DNA of 64,000 nt from Alphaproteobacteria bacterium (GTDB lineage: Bacteria; Pseudomonadota; Alphaproteobacteria; Micropepsales; Micropepsaceae): contig CANJIS010000010.1 in the NCBI GenBank assembly GCA_947474565.1, positions 1 through 64,000 on the forward strand, in the 5' to 3' direction. Positions 44,159-53,298 of the stretch are shown here, one piece after another. Under the pieces are notes generated by a model. That model saw nothing but the letters and a program-made list of their open reading frames with translations, had not been told where the DNA came from and made no database searches. A program made the translations under genes and the position numbers. Every line of letters starts with the position of its first letter. Positions within the stretch are counted from its first letter, which is position 1.

Positions 44159-44674
44159 CTATTTCTTGCGGAAAGAGTCGAGGCTGACGACTTCCCCGGC
44201 TTGTGGGGCGGGCTTTTCGGCCACCGGCGCTTCTGCTTCCGGCTGGGGCTCGGGGGCAGGGGCGGCTTCGGGGGTGGACGGTACCATCACCGGTCCCGTC
44301 TTGGCGGCGCCCGTTTCGCCTTCGCTGCGGAACTGCAGGCCGAACTGCACGCCCGGGTCAAAAAAGGCGGTCAGGGCATTGAAGGGAATGTGCAGGGGCG
44401 CAGGCAGTTTTTTGAAGGTCAGCGTTACTTCGAAATAATCATCCTTCACCTTCAGCGCCCAATATTGGTGCTGGATGATGATGGTCATTTCATCCGGATA
44501 TTGCTCCTTCAGGAAATCGGGAATGTCCACACCTTCACCATGGGTCTTGAAGGTGAGGTAGAAATGATGGGCTCCAATCAGGCCGGATTTTTCAATCCGC
44601 CGCAGTGCGTCGCGCACAACCCCGCGCAACGCGGAGTCGGTTAAAGCCTGATATCCGATGAAATCTTTCGCCAT
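44159..44674 (-). CDS. sspB: SspB-family ClpXP adaptor (alphaproteobacterial type)
   Basis: A 171-residue adaptor that delivers ssrA-tagged proteins to ClpXP. The folded domain (about 1-115) has the alphaproteobacterial SspB pattern IGYQALTDSALRGVVRDAL, GAHHFYLTFKTHGEGVDIP and IIIQHQYWALKVKDDYFEV. A Pro/Ala/Glu-rich linker (about 130-160) leads to a short C-terminal segment VVSLDSFRKK, the ClpX-binding peptide. The tmRNA whose tag it would recognise is in the same window at 49530-49868. fumC starts 29 bases downstream. Confidence 0.93.
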   Translation of the reverse strand: MAKDFIGYQALTDSALRGVVRDALRRIEKSGLIGAHHFYLTFKTHGEGVDIPDFLKEQYPDEMTIIIQHQYWALKVKDDYFEVTLTFKKLPAPLHIPFNALTAFFDPGVQFGLQFRSEGETGAAKTGPVMVPSTPEAAPAPEPQPEAEAPVAEKPAPQAGEVVSLDSFRKK

Positions 44675-44819
44675 GAAACCGGAAGACTATGCACCGTCTT
44701 GACGGAGTCAATCGATGTTGACGCCCCAAAAGCCTATTTTTGCCGCAGTGCCGCAAAATGCTGGAACCAGAGCCGGATAGGGCCGTTTGCGAATTGTATC
44801 TTCAGCAGAGCCGGGCCCC

Positions 44820-45866
44820 GTGAAAATCGCACAAATTGCACCTTTGGTCGAAAGTGTCCCGCCGCGCCTCTATGGCGGTACGGAACGTGTCGTATCATGG
44901 TTGACGGAAGAACTTGTGGCCCAGGGCCATGACGTGACGCTGTTCGCCAGCGGCGATTCGCGCACAGCGGCCGAGCTGCACCCCATTGTGCCCCGCTCGC
45001 TGCGGCTGGAAGGCATTCGCAACTCCCTGCCTTACAACATCATCATGCTGGATCAAGTCGCGAGCCGGATGAATGAGTTCGATGTGCTGCATTTCCACAT
45101 CGACTTTTTCCACTACCCGCTTTTCCGCAGCATGGCACACAAAACGCTGACCACATTGCATGGCCGCCAGGACTTGCCGGAATTGCCCGACATTTACCGC
45201 GCCTTTCCGCATATGCCGCTGGTGTCCATTTCCAACCATCAGCGTTTGCCGGTGCCGCCGGTCAATTGGATGGCGACAGTCTATCACGGCTTGCCGGAAA
45301 AGCAGTTCCGGCTGGGTGCGGGCGAGGGCGGCTATCTGGCGTTCCTGGGCCGCATCTGTCCCGACAAGGGGCCGGTGGAAGCGATTGAGATCGCGCGCCA
45401 GGCTGGCATGCCTCTCAAGATGGCTGCCAAGGTCGATCCCGCCGATCAGGAATATTATGACGATGTGGTCGCGCCGCTGATCGCGCGCAGTCCGCATGTC
45501 AAATTCATCGGCGAAATTCATGACGGCCAGAAGCAGGAATTTCTGGGCAAGGCCCGCGCGCTTCTGTTCCCCATTGGCTGGCCGGAGCCGTTCGGCCTGG
45601 TGATGATCGAAGTCATGGCTTGCGGCACGCCGGTGGTGGCGTTCCGCTGCGGCTCGGTGCCGGAAATCATGGAAGACGGATTGACCGGCTATGTCGTGTC
45701 CGATGTGCCCGCCGCGGTGAAGGCCGTTGGCCTGCTCGATCGGCTTTATCGTCCCTCTATCCGCGCCCGCTTTGAAGAGCGGTTCAGTTCGCGCGCCATG
45801 GCCCGGGATTATCTCAAGATTTATGCGCGTCTGGCGGACTGTCAAAGCCCCGCCGCCGCGGCCTGA
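44820..45866 (+). CDS. Family 4 glycosyltransferase
   Basis: A 348-residue GT-B enzyme. The N-terminal half has the acceptor-side motif RLYGGTERVVSWLTEELVAQGH and FHIDFFHYP; the C-terminal half has the donor site FLGRICPDKGPVEAIEIARQ, VKFIGEIHDGQKQEFL, and the E-x7-E motif PIGWPEPFGLVMIEVMACGTPVV (key EPFGLVMIE). The acceptor and sugar are unknown. The GTG at 44820 begins VKIAQIAPL, the usual family start; a TTG at 44787 is less likely. A 26-base gap leads to the glucosidase gene, so the two probably work together in glucan or trehalose-type metabolism. Confidence 0.85.
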   Translation: MKIAQIAPLVESVPPRLYGGTERVVSWLTEELVAQGHDVTLFASGDSRTAAELHPIVPRSLRLEGIRNSLPYNIIMLDQVASRMNEFDVLHFHIDFFHYPLFRSMAHKTLTTLHGRQDLPELPDIYRAFPHMPLVSISNHQRLPVPPVNWMATVYHGLPEKQFRLGAGEGGYLAFLGRICPDKGPVEAIEIARQAGMPLKMAAKVDPADQEYYDDVVAPLIARSPHVKFIGEIHDGQKQEFLGKARALLFPIGWPEPFGLVMIEVMACGTPVVAFRCGSVPEIMEDGLTGYVVSDVPAAVKAVGLLDRLYRPSIRARFEERFSSRAMARDYLKIYARLADCQSPAAAA

Positions 45867-45892
45867 TTTTTATTAAGCGGATAAAAAAGATC

Positions 45893-48103
45893 ATGGAGGC
45901 GAAGTCCCTCCCCGGCTTGATCCCTGACCCCGGCTCGATTGGCGATGGGCCGCAGGCGAATGACGAGCTTGCGTCCTTTTACATTCAGGCCACGGAATCG
46001 ATTCAGGAGCGCTGGTCGCGCACGCTCAAACAGGGCGATACCTTCGCTTTGTTCAACACGCTGGGCGATATCATCGAGCCAGGCGCCACGCCGGGCGGAT
46101 TGTTTTACAACGACACGCGCCATCTTTCCGGACTGCAGCTGCTGATCGACGGCCAGCGGCCGCTGCTTCTGTCTTCGGCGGTAGAGAATGACAATGTCGT
46201 TCTCACCGTCGATCTGGCCAATCCTGATATCTACCAGGACGGCAAAATGGTGCTGCCGCGCGAGACGCTGCATGTGCGCCGTTCCAAATTTCTCTGGGAC
46301 GGTACCTGCTATGAGCGCGTTGCGATCCATAATTTCGGGCCTGAGCCGCAGAGATGCTTTATCTCGCTTGGCTTTGCCGCGGATTTCGCGGATCTGTTTG
46401 AAGTGCGCGGGCTGACCCGCCCGCATCGCGGCGCTGAAAGCGTTGAGCGCGACACTCAAAGCATTACCTTCCGTTATCAGGGGCTGGACGGCATTCAGCG
46501 CTGCACCCGCATCCATTTCGATGCCGTGCCGGCGCGGTTGTCCGAAAGCGAGGCGATCTTCCGCTTTGACCTGAAAGCAGGCGAGCGCAAGGCGCTGGTG
46601 ATGACGGTATGCTGCACCCAGCATCAGACTTGCGGCGAGAATTTTTCCGAGCCCTATCGCGCCGCCAGCCGGGCCGCCCAGCGCGCCGCCAGTCTGGGCG
46701 GCAATGTCACGAGTTCGAATGTGCTGGCCAACCGCATGCTGCATCGGGCCGGCGCCGATCTCACCATGCTGATCAACGAGACCGACAAGGGCCCTTATCC
46801 TTATGCCGGCACGCCTTGGTTCTCCACGCCCTTCGGCCGGGACGGCATCGTGACCGCGCTGGAAATGCTCTGGATTGATCCTTCCGTAGCCCAGGGCGTG
46901 CTGCAATTCCTCGCCGCCACCCAGGCGACGCAGAAGGATAACACCGCGGACGCTGAGCCCGGAAAGATTCTGCATGAGATGCGCCGCTGCGAGATGGCCA
47001 ATCTGGGCGAGGTGCCGTTCGGCCGCTATTACGGCAGCATCGATTCCACGCCTTTGTTCGTGTTGCTGGCGGCGCGTTACTACGACCGCACCGGCGACCA
47101 GAAAATCATCCGCGCCCTGTGGCCCAACATCCAGGCGGCGCTGAATTGGATCGACCAGTATGGCGACCGCGACGGCGACGGCTTTGTCGAATATTACCGG
47201 GAAAGCGAAAACGGCCTGACCAATCAGGGCTGGAAAGACAGCCAGGATTCCATCTTTCACGCCGATGGCAGGCTGGCGCCGGGCGCCATCGCTTTGTGCG
47301 AAGTCCAGGCCTATGTCTATGCCGCCAAGCAGGGCGCCGCCGGGCTGGCGCGCATGCTGGGTGATCACGCCCATGCCGATGCGCTGGCCGATGCTGCCGA
47401 AAAGCTGCGCCAGCGTTTCGAGGATAAATTCTGGTGCGAAGAAATCGGCACCTATGCCGTTGCGCTGGATGGCGACAAGAACCCCTGCCGGATTCGCACA
47501 TCCAATGCCGGCCAGGTGCTGTTCTGCGGCATCGCCAGCGCCGATCGCGCGGCGCGAGTTGCGGAATGCCTGATGACGCCGGAAATGTTTTCGGGCTGGG
47601 GCGTGCGCACGGTGGCCGCTGATAGTCCGCGCTTTAATCCTATGTCCTATCACAATGGCTCGATCTGGCCGCACGACAACGCCCTGATCGCGCTAGGCCT
47701 GGGCCGTTACGGCTTCAAGCGCGCCGCCGGGGCCATCTTCTCCGGCCTGTTCGACGCAGCGGGCCATATGGATCTGATGCGCTTCCCCGAATTGTTCTGC
47801 GGCTTCCCCCGCCGCCGTGGCGCTGCCCCGACACTGTATCCGGTGGCTTGTGCGCCCCAGGCCTGGGCCAGCGCGGCGCCCTTTGCGCTGCTGGAAGCCT
47901 GTCTGGGCATCGTCTACGACCATCAGCGCCGGGAATTGCGCTTCCACAATCCGGTGCTGCCCCGCTTTCTGGAGGAAATCCGCATCCGCAACCTGTCGCT
48001 GGACGGGGCTTCGGCGGATTTGCGCTTGCGCCGCAACGGCTCCGGCACCGAAGTGGCGATCCTGGCCCAGCAGGGCGACATCTCCATTCGGATCGCCCAA
48101 TAG
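45893..48103 (+). CDS. Amylo-alpha-1,6-glucosidase / glycogen-debranching-type protein
   Basis: A 736-residue protein with an N-terminal beta-sandwich (about 35-230, [28 protein letters not shown]) and a C-terminal (alpha/alpha)6 barrel (about 270-700) with [58 protein letters not shown], and [22 protein letters not shown]. The acidic pair in the GWKDSQDS and WPHDNALIA regions are candidate catalytic residues. This two-domain form is found in bacterial GDE_N_bis/GDE_C proteins, usually called amylo-alpha-1,6-glucosidases. Substrate is not proven. It has no signal peptide, so acts in the cytoplasm. It follows the glycosyltransferase closely. Confidence 0.85.
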   Translation: MEAKSLPGLIPDPGSIGDGPQANDELASFYIQATESIQERWSRTLKQGDTFALFNTLGDIIEPGATPGGLFYNDTRHLSGLQLLIDGQRPLLLSSAVENDNVVLTVDLANPDIYQDGKMVLPRETLHVRRSKFLWDGTCYERVAIHNFGPEPQRCFISLGFAADFADLFEVRGLTRPHRGAESVERDTQSITFRYQGLDGIQRCTRIHFDAVPARLSESEAIFRFDLKAGERKALVMTVCCTQHQTCGENFSEPYRAASRAAQRAASLGGNVTSSNVLANRMLHRAGADLTMLINETDKGPYPYAGTPWFSTPFGRDGIVTALEMLWIDPSVAQGVLQFLAATQATQKDNTADAEPGKILHEMRRCEMANLGEVPFGRYYGSIDSTPLFVLLAARYYDRTGDQKIIRALWPNIQAALNWIDQYGDRDGDGFVEYYRESENGLTNQGWKDSQDSIFHADGRLAPGAIALCEVQAYVYAAKQGAAGLARMLGDHAHADALADAAEKLRQRFEDKFWCEEIGTYAVALDGDKNPCRIRTSNAGQVLFCGIASADRAARVAECLMTPEMFSGWGVRTVAADSPRFNPMSYHNGSIWPHDNALIALGLGRYGFKRAAGAIFSGLFDAAGHMDLMRFPELFCGFPRRRGAAPTLYPVACAPQAWASAAPFALLEACLGIVYDHQRRELRFHNPVLPRFLEEIRIRNLSLDGASADLRLRRNGSGTEVAILAQQGDISIRIAQ

Positions 48104-48144
48104 CATTGCAAAGATGTGGGTTGTGGCTGTGATCGGCAGCCGCT

Positions 48145-49497
48145 ATGCCGGACGCAATGAGCGCAGAAAATCCCAACCGCGCCGTCGAAACGGTCTTGCC
48201 CGAAGACCTGGAACTGACTCCGCAGCCGGTCGAAGCGCCGCCGCCGGACGTCTTGCCGGAACAGGCCGCTGAAGACCGCTCTGCCTTCGCTTTCCTGACT
48301 GTTTTCCGTCACCGCAATTACCGGCTGTTCTTCACCGGCCAGCTTATCTCGCTGATGGGCACCTGGATCACCAGCGTCACCCAGGGCTATCTGGTCTACA
48401 GTCTCACCCAGTCGCCCTTTCTGCTGGGCGTGGTGGCCTTCGCCGGCTCTGTGCCGGTGTTCTTCTTCTCAGCCTTCGGCGGCATGATCTCGGACCGCTT
48501 TGATCGCCGCCGCCTGCTGCTGCTTACACAATCGCTTTCCTGCGTGGAATCGGCGGTGCTGGCGATCCTGACTCTCACCCATACGATCCAGGTCTGGATG
48601 GTGGTGGCGCTGGCGTTGTTTCAGGGGTTCGTCAACGCCTTCGACGTGCCCATCCGCCAGGCCATGACGGTTGAGATGGTGGGACGGCAGGATTTGCGCC
48701 ACGCCATCTCGCTCAATTCCATGATGTTCAACCTGGCGCGCGTTATCGGGCCGCCGGTGGCCGGCATCCTGATCGCGCTGGTGGGCATCGGCATCTGCTT
48801 CGCGCTGGACGCACTGTCTTATGGTGCGGTGATCATCTGTCTTGGCTTGATGGCGTTTGCGCCCCGTCCGGTTGTGAAACACGCACAACCGCTGCAAGCG
48901 GTGCTGCAAGGCTTTGTCTATGTCTGGCAGACGCGGGAGATAAGGCTGTCGATTTTCCTGATCGCCTGCTGTTCGGCGTTCGGCGCGGCCTACCTCACCT
49001 TGCTGCCGGCGGTGGCGCGCGACATCCTGCACCAGGGCAGCGAAGGGTTGGGCTTTCTGTATGGCGCGGTGGGCGCCGGCGCGCTCCTGGGCGCCTATGT
49101 CCTGGCGCGGGTGCCGGACCGGCATTTGCTGGCGACGCCGGTGATTGCCGCTTCAAGTTTTGGTCTGTCGCTGCTGGCTTTTTCCCAGAGCCAGGTCTTC
49201 TGGCTGTCATTCATTCTGCTGATGCCCTGCGCCTTCAGCCTGATGCTGCTGGGCGGCTCGACCAATTCCATCATCCAGCTTCTGTCACGTGACGATATGC
49301 GCGGCCGGGTGGTGGCGCTCTATGCCATGGGCTTTCTGGGCATGATGCCCTGGGGCTCGCTTGTCCTGGGCTTTATCGCCGAGCATCTGGGCACCGGCAG
49401 CGCGGTCGCCATCGGCGGCGGCGTCTGTATCCTGGCGGCGCTGCTGGTATGGCTGGCCCGGCGCGATGCGCACGGGGAATTGGAAAGTATGGGATAA
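48145..49497 (+). CDS. MFS transporter (MFS_3/EntS-like)
   Basis: A 450-residue major facilitator with a roughly 50-residue acidic N-terminal tail followed by 12 predicted transmembrane helices. The first core segment is FRHRNYRLFFTGQLISLMGTW, typical of the MFS_3 subfamily, and the loop 2-3 motif GGMISDRFDRRRLLL matches motif A. Later segments include VGRQDLRHAISLNSMMFNLARVIGPP. Relatives export siderophores or drugs, but no substrate can be assigned. An in-frame ATG at 48157 is an alternative start. It lies 41 bases after the glucosidase and may be in the same transcript; its end is convergent with ssrA. Confidence 0.85.
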   Translation: MPDAMSAENPNRAVETVLPEDLELTPQPVEAPPPDVLPEQAAEDRSAFAFLTVFRHRNYRLFFTGQLISLMGTWITSVTQGYLVYSLTQSPFLLGVVAFAGSVPVFFFSAFGGMISDRFDRRRLLLLTQSLSCVESAVLAILTLTHTIQVWMVVALALFQGFVNAFDVPIRQAMTVEMVGRQDLRHAISLNSMMFNLARVIGPPVAGILIALVGIGICFALDALSYGAVIICLGLMAFAPRPVVKHAQPLQAVLQGFVYVWQTREIRLSIFLIACCSAFGAAYLTLLPAVARDILHQGSEGLGFLYGAVGAGALLGAYVLARVPDRHLLATPVIAASSFGLSLLAFSQSQVFWLSFILLMPCAFSLMLLGGSTNSIIQLLSRDDMRGRVVALYAMGFLGMMPWGSLVLGFIAEHLGTGSAVAIGGGVCILAALLVWLARRDAHGELESMG

Positions 49498-49529
49498 GGA
49501 AGGCGGTGGGGGTTCGTACGCTGTCGCTA

Positions 49530-49868
49530 CGGACCTATTGCCCGGCGCCACACTGACTTCAGCGCCGGCATATAAGTGGGGAGTTTCTGTTGCCCGGTAC
49601 TCCCCGAACCGCGCTTGACTAACCGTAGTTAGGCAGCGAGGGCCATTTCATTATCGTTGGCACCTAAACAATAGTCCGATGACGGCGGGACCATACCGGG
49701 CAAAAGAACAGTCTTTACACGTCCGTCGATCCTGTTTCGCCCCCACAAAAACCCACTTGGTAATGGGCTTATGGTGGAGGCGCCGGGTACTGCCCCCGGG
49801 TCCGGGCCGCTTATTACACAGTCGTTTATCGCCATAGCCGGTTGCCCGGCTCGACTAATATAGGTCCG
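49530..49868 (-). ncRNA. ssrA: tmRNA, circularly permuted two-piece gene
   Basis: Read on the minus strand, the acceptor piece comes first and ends in GCGCCTCCACCA (3' end at 49772), then a 27-base intervening loop (49771-49745), then the coding piece from 49744 starting GGGGGCGAAACAGGATCGAC. The seven-base acceptor stem GGGGGCG/CGCCTCC pairs the two pieces. The tag reading frame at 49661-49629 is GCC AAC GAT AAT GAA ATG GCC CTC GCT GCC TAA, giving ANDNEMALAA. A pseudoknot-like GGGGAGT/ACTCCCC follows, and a nine-base helix CGGACCTAT (49868-49860)/ATAGGTCCG (49538-49530) closes the whole. This permuted arrangement is the known alphaproteobacterial form. Outer ends are estimated from the closing helix. 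Confidence 0.93.
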
Positions 49869-49905
49869 ACGCGTTAATTTTCCAAATCTCGGAATCGCGG
49901 AAATC

Positions 49906-50700
49906 ATGAAGCAATATCTTGAGTTGATGGAACTGGCCCTGGAAAAGGGCGTCGAAAAGCATGACCGCACCGGCACCGGTACGCGGTCCATTTTCGGCCA
50001 CCAGATGCGCTTCGACCTTTCGCAAGGCTTTCCGCTGGTCACCACCAAGAAGGTGCACCTGAAATCCATCATCATTGAGCTGCTCTGGTTCCTGCGCGGC
50101 GAAACCAATGTCCATTGGCTGCAAGAGCGCGGTGTCACCATCTGGAATGAATGGGCCGATGCCAATGGCGAGCTGGGGCCGGTCTATGGCGCGCAATGGC
50201 GCTCCTGGCCGGGTGAACGCGATGGCACTATCGACCAGATCAGTCATCTGATCCGCGATATCAAAACCAATCCGGATTCGCGCCGGCTGATCGTTACGGC
50301 CTGGAACCCGGCCGACATTCCCAAAATGGCGCTGGCGCCGTGCCATTGCCTGTTCCAGTTCTATGTCGCGGACGGCAAACTGTCCTGCCAGCTCTATCAG
50401 CGTTCGGCGGATATCTTTTTGGGCGTGCCTTTCAATATCGCGTCGTATGCGCTGCTCACCATGATGGTGGCGCAGGTAACGGGATTAAAGCCCGGCGATT
50501 TTGTCCATTCCTTCGGCGACGCCCATCTTTATCTCAATCATCTCGATCAGGCGCGCGAACAACTCAGCCGTAAGCCTTTTGCGTTGCCGCGGATGAAATT
50601 GAATCCGGCGGTGAAGGATATCTTCGAATTCAAGTTCGAGGATTTCACGCTGGAGGGCTATCAAGCCCACCCAGCCATCAAGGCGCCTATCGCCGTTTAG
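49906..50700 (+). CDS. thyA: Thymidylate synthase
   Basis: A 264-residue enzyme converting dUMP to dTMP with methylene-THF, the same length as E. coli ThyA. Motifs: [39 protein letters not shown] in its key TTKKVH residues, [11 protein letters not shown], the nucleophile Cys146 in [11 protein letters not shown], the dUMP-binding [20 protein letters not shown] and [15 protein letters not shown]. It is divergent from ssrA, with only 37 bases between the closing helix of the tmRNA and its ATG. It consumes methylene-THF, the same cofactor pool used by MetF. Confidence 0.98.
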   Translation: MKQYLELMELALEKGVEKHDRTGTGTRSIFGHQMRFDLSQGFPLVTTKKVHLKSIIIELLWFLRGETNVHWLQERGVTIWNEWADANGELGPVYGAQWRSWPGERDGTIDQISHLIRDIKTNPDSRRLIVTAWNPADIPKMALAPCHCLFQFYVADGKLSCQLYQRSADIFLGVPFNIASYALLTMMVAQVTGLKPGDFVHSFGDAHLYLNHLDQAREQLSRKPFALPRMKLNPAVKDIFEFKFEDFTLEGYQAHPAIKAPIAV

Positions 50701-50773
50701 GCTTTATTTACCAGGAACTCCGCTACCCATTACGGAACCGCAACCTTGGTCACGTGCCGGGTGTTGTGCTGTT

Positions 50774-50995
50774 ATGGCCTTTGACGCTCAAAACCTTCGA
50801 GACCTTCTTTCCCTGGCGCGAATGCTTCGTCACTTCGCCGACGAGCATAAATACGACGCCAACCGGGAGCTGTTTCTTGCCACGGCTATGGCGCTGGAGG
50901 CGCGGGCGCATTTCATCACCACGGTGCCGGATGGCGAGACGGCGGCGCTGGAGCGCGATATGGCGCTCCATGCCCCCGTCAATCAGCTGGTGTGA
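50774..50995 (+). CDS. Small helical protein of unknown function
   Basis: A 73-residue predicted all-helical, mildly acidic protein (MAFDAQNLRDLLSLARMLRH, then ANRELFLATAMALEARAHFI and ERDMALHAPVNQLV). No family is recognised with confidence. Codon use and composition fit the neighbours better than the overlapping frame that starts at 50754. It is 73 bases after thyA and convergent with the asparagine-synthase-like gene. Confidence 0.55.
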   Translation: MAFDAQNLRDLLSLARMLRHFADEHKYDANRELFLATAMALEARAHFITTVPDGETAALERDMALHAPVNQLV

Positions 50996-50998
50996 GCG

Positions 50999-52551
50999 TT
51001 AAGCCGCGGCTTCTTTTTGCGCCGCCGGCATCCATACGCGCAGCCGGGCCTTCAGGTGCGGCACGCGGCTGATATCCATGGTCTTGGATAGTGCGCGCAG
51101 ACAGAACAGTTCTTCCTTGCCGGCGATTTCATAGTCCGCGAATTGGCGTTTTCCGTCCGCCAATTCCGCGTCTGAAATTGCGGCCTCGAACAAATCGCGC
51201 CAGCCGCCATCGTCCTTGAGGCCTGCGCCTTCGTCAAAACCGATCTTGCGGCGGTCGCGGATCATCACCGGCAATTCGCCGGGGTAAAGATCATAAAGCG
51301 CTCGCAGCGGTTCCTTGCCGCGCAAAGCGCCGTTCACCGTCCGCAGCATCTGTCCGCCGGTTAGTCCCATGGCATGGGCGGCAAGCTGGCCGTCCAGGAA
51401 GGGTTCGCGAATTTCCACCGCAAAGCGCATGCCGCAGCGGTCCAGCCGCTGCAGATTGGCCCTGTGCATCAAGTCCAGACATTGCTGGCGCACGCCCTGA
51501 CCGGCTTCCTCGCTGTGCGAGAAGGCGCGCTCCAGATGGCTATAACCGGCAAACAATTCATCCGCGCCTTCGCCGGACAGAGCCACGCGGAAGCCGTCGC
51601 GATGGATGCGTTCGCACGCCTGCCAGGCATAAAGGGCCGGGCGGATCGTGACCGGTTCGAAGGATTCCACGCCGCTGACCACCGCTTCCAGCAGTGCCAG
51701 CGTTTCAGGCCCGGTGACGCAATCCACCTTGCGCATGTCCAGGCCCGTGGCCTCGGCATAGGCGGCAGCGAAAATTGCGTCCGGCGCATCCGGCGTGCCC
51801 GCGAAGTAAACCGGCATATCGGGGCGATGGCGGCGCGCATAATGCACCATCAAGGTGCTGTCGATGCCGCCACTGAAAAGACTGGTGACGGCCAAGTCGT
51901 CGGGCAATCGGCTGGCCACCGCGTCTTCCAGAATGCGGTCCAGGATTTTTGGCGAAGTCTCCTGGCGAGCACCGGGTACGGTGTGAAAACGGTCGCAGCC
52001 CTGGTTGGTCAGGAAATGACCGGGCGGCACCAGTAGCACATCGCCTTGCGGGGCTGCGTCCAGCAGCGGCCGTATTTCCGAGCAGAACAGAAAGCCTTCG
52101 CCTGATTGAATCACATAGAGCGGCTTGACGCCGAACGGGTCGCGCGCCGCCAGAAATTCGCCGTTGCGCAGGTCCAGCGCCACGAAGGCGAACATGCCGG
52201 AGAGGCGCGATAACGCCGCGCCGCCCCAGGCGCGCAAGGCATTGGCCAGAACTTCGGTGTCTGAGCCGGTGCGGAAGGTCATGCCTAAGCCTTCCAGTTC
52301 GGCCCGCAGAATTTTGTGATTGTAGATTTCACCGTTGAACGAAACCAAAATCTGTCCGTCGAACGAAGACTGGGGCTGCTGGCCCAGCGCGGGATCGACA
52401 ATGCGCAGCCTTCTTGTCGCCATGGCGGTCTTGGCGCGGGGGGGCAGGTGATGGGATCGGTGATATCGCCGCGATGCAGGATGCCGCCCGTCATGCGCGT
52501 GACGGCTTCCTCGGCATTGTCCCAATTGATCGCGACGGCAATTCCGCACAT
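50999..52551 (-). pseudogene. Asparagine-synthase-like amidotransferase, frameshifted in a C7 tract
   Basis: The intact reading would be about 517 residues: an N-terminal class II glutaminase starting MCGIAVAINWDNAEEAVTRM (Cys2 nucleophile) and HRGDITDP, then LVSFNGEIYNHKILRAELEG, RDPFGVKPLYV, and a synthetase domain with the ATP-pyrophosphatase loop SLFSGGIDSTLMVHYA. The first 36 or so codons are in one frame and the rest in another. The change falls at seven G on the plus strand (52438-52444, C7 on the coding strand); one extra C restores TCPPRAKTAMATRRLRIVD, as expected for the family. Either the gene is broken, it is slippage-prone, or this is a sequencing error. Without the N terminus the glutaminase would be dead. 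Confidence 0.85.
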
Positions 52552-52643
52552 CGGCAGCGCTCCCTTAAGGGGGGCTACCTTGGCTTTTTATGCTTAATAA
52601 GTGCTGAAAATGGCGGTTTTCCGGCCTTAACCGGCGCTATTGG

Positions 52644-53212
52644 CTACCAATTATAGGCCAGATGAATATAGGCCCCGCCCGGCATGGGGGTGATCTCGGT
52701 GCTGATATTGTAGCGGCGCTGGTACGGCGTGGTCACGATATAGCCGTAGAGGGCCGAGATCCCGATGCTGGCCAAGGTGTCGGTCAAGTGATGGTCGCGC
52801 GCCTCGACACGGCTATAGGCGACAAAGCCGGTGACCACGGTAGCCGGCAGGCCATATCGCCAGCCATAACGTCCCCACAGGAAGGACGAGCCCGAGGCCG
52901 CCAGCGCCGTGGTGTTGGACGGGAAGGAACTGTCGTCCACGCCGTTGGGCCGGCCTTCATGCACGACCTGCTTCAGCGCATAAGCGGTGCCTACCGTCAG
53001 TGCGGTTTCTGCAAAAAGCTGCGCCCATCCCAGCCTTGTGTCGTCTTTCGCCCAGACGATGCCGGCCGCCGCGATCGGCAAGGCGATGGCAAGCCCGGTA
53101 CCGGCGCGCTCGATATTTTTTGCGTGGAGGTGAGCGGCGTGGTGTTGGGTGTGAAAGCCTCAGCGCTTTGCGTGAGCAGCAACAGCGCAACACAGGCAAC
53201 AGCATTCCGCAC
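52644..53212 (-). pseudogene. PAP2-family exported protein, frameshifted in an A6 tract
   Basis: The first part, from an ATG at 53212, is a signal peptide (MRNAVACVALLLLTQSAEAF) and TPNTTPLTSTQ. After AAAAAA on the coding strand (plus-strand T6 at 53116-53121) the frame changes; one extra A joins it to KNIERAGTGLAIALPIAAAG and the PAP2 domain. That domain has K-x6-RP (KQVVHEGRP), then PSNT in place of the usual PSGH, and SR-x5-H-x3-D (SRVEARDHHLTD). The missing histidine of motif two suggests altered or lost phosphatase activity. As with the neighbouring gene, a homopolymer sequencing error is possible. About 189 residues if repaired. Confidence 0.75.
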
Positions 53213-53298
53213 GATAATTCCCCTTTAGCCGGAATATCTACAGGTGCTGCCGCCGGTGCAACCGGAATTCTTAAGACCGAGACTTAAAAGCTTTTTGT

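Noticed and set aside
42291-44438. 715-codon plus-strand open frame
   Set aside because: Antisense to fumC and its neighbour; shadow composition.
45842-47674. 610-codon minus-strand open frame
   Set aside because: Antisense to the amylo-glucosidase gene, with no recognisable domain or ribosome site.
49629-50165. 178-codon minus-strand open frame ending in GANDNEMALAA
   Set aside because: The frame lies antisense to thyA and its end is the tmRNA tag, so it is not a protein gene.
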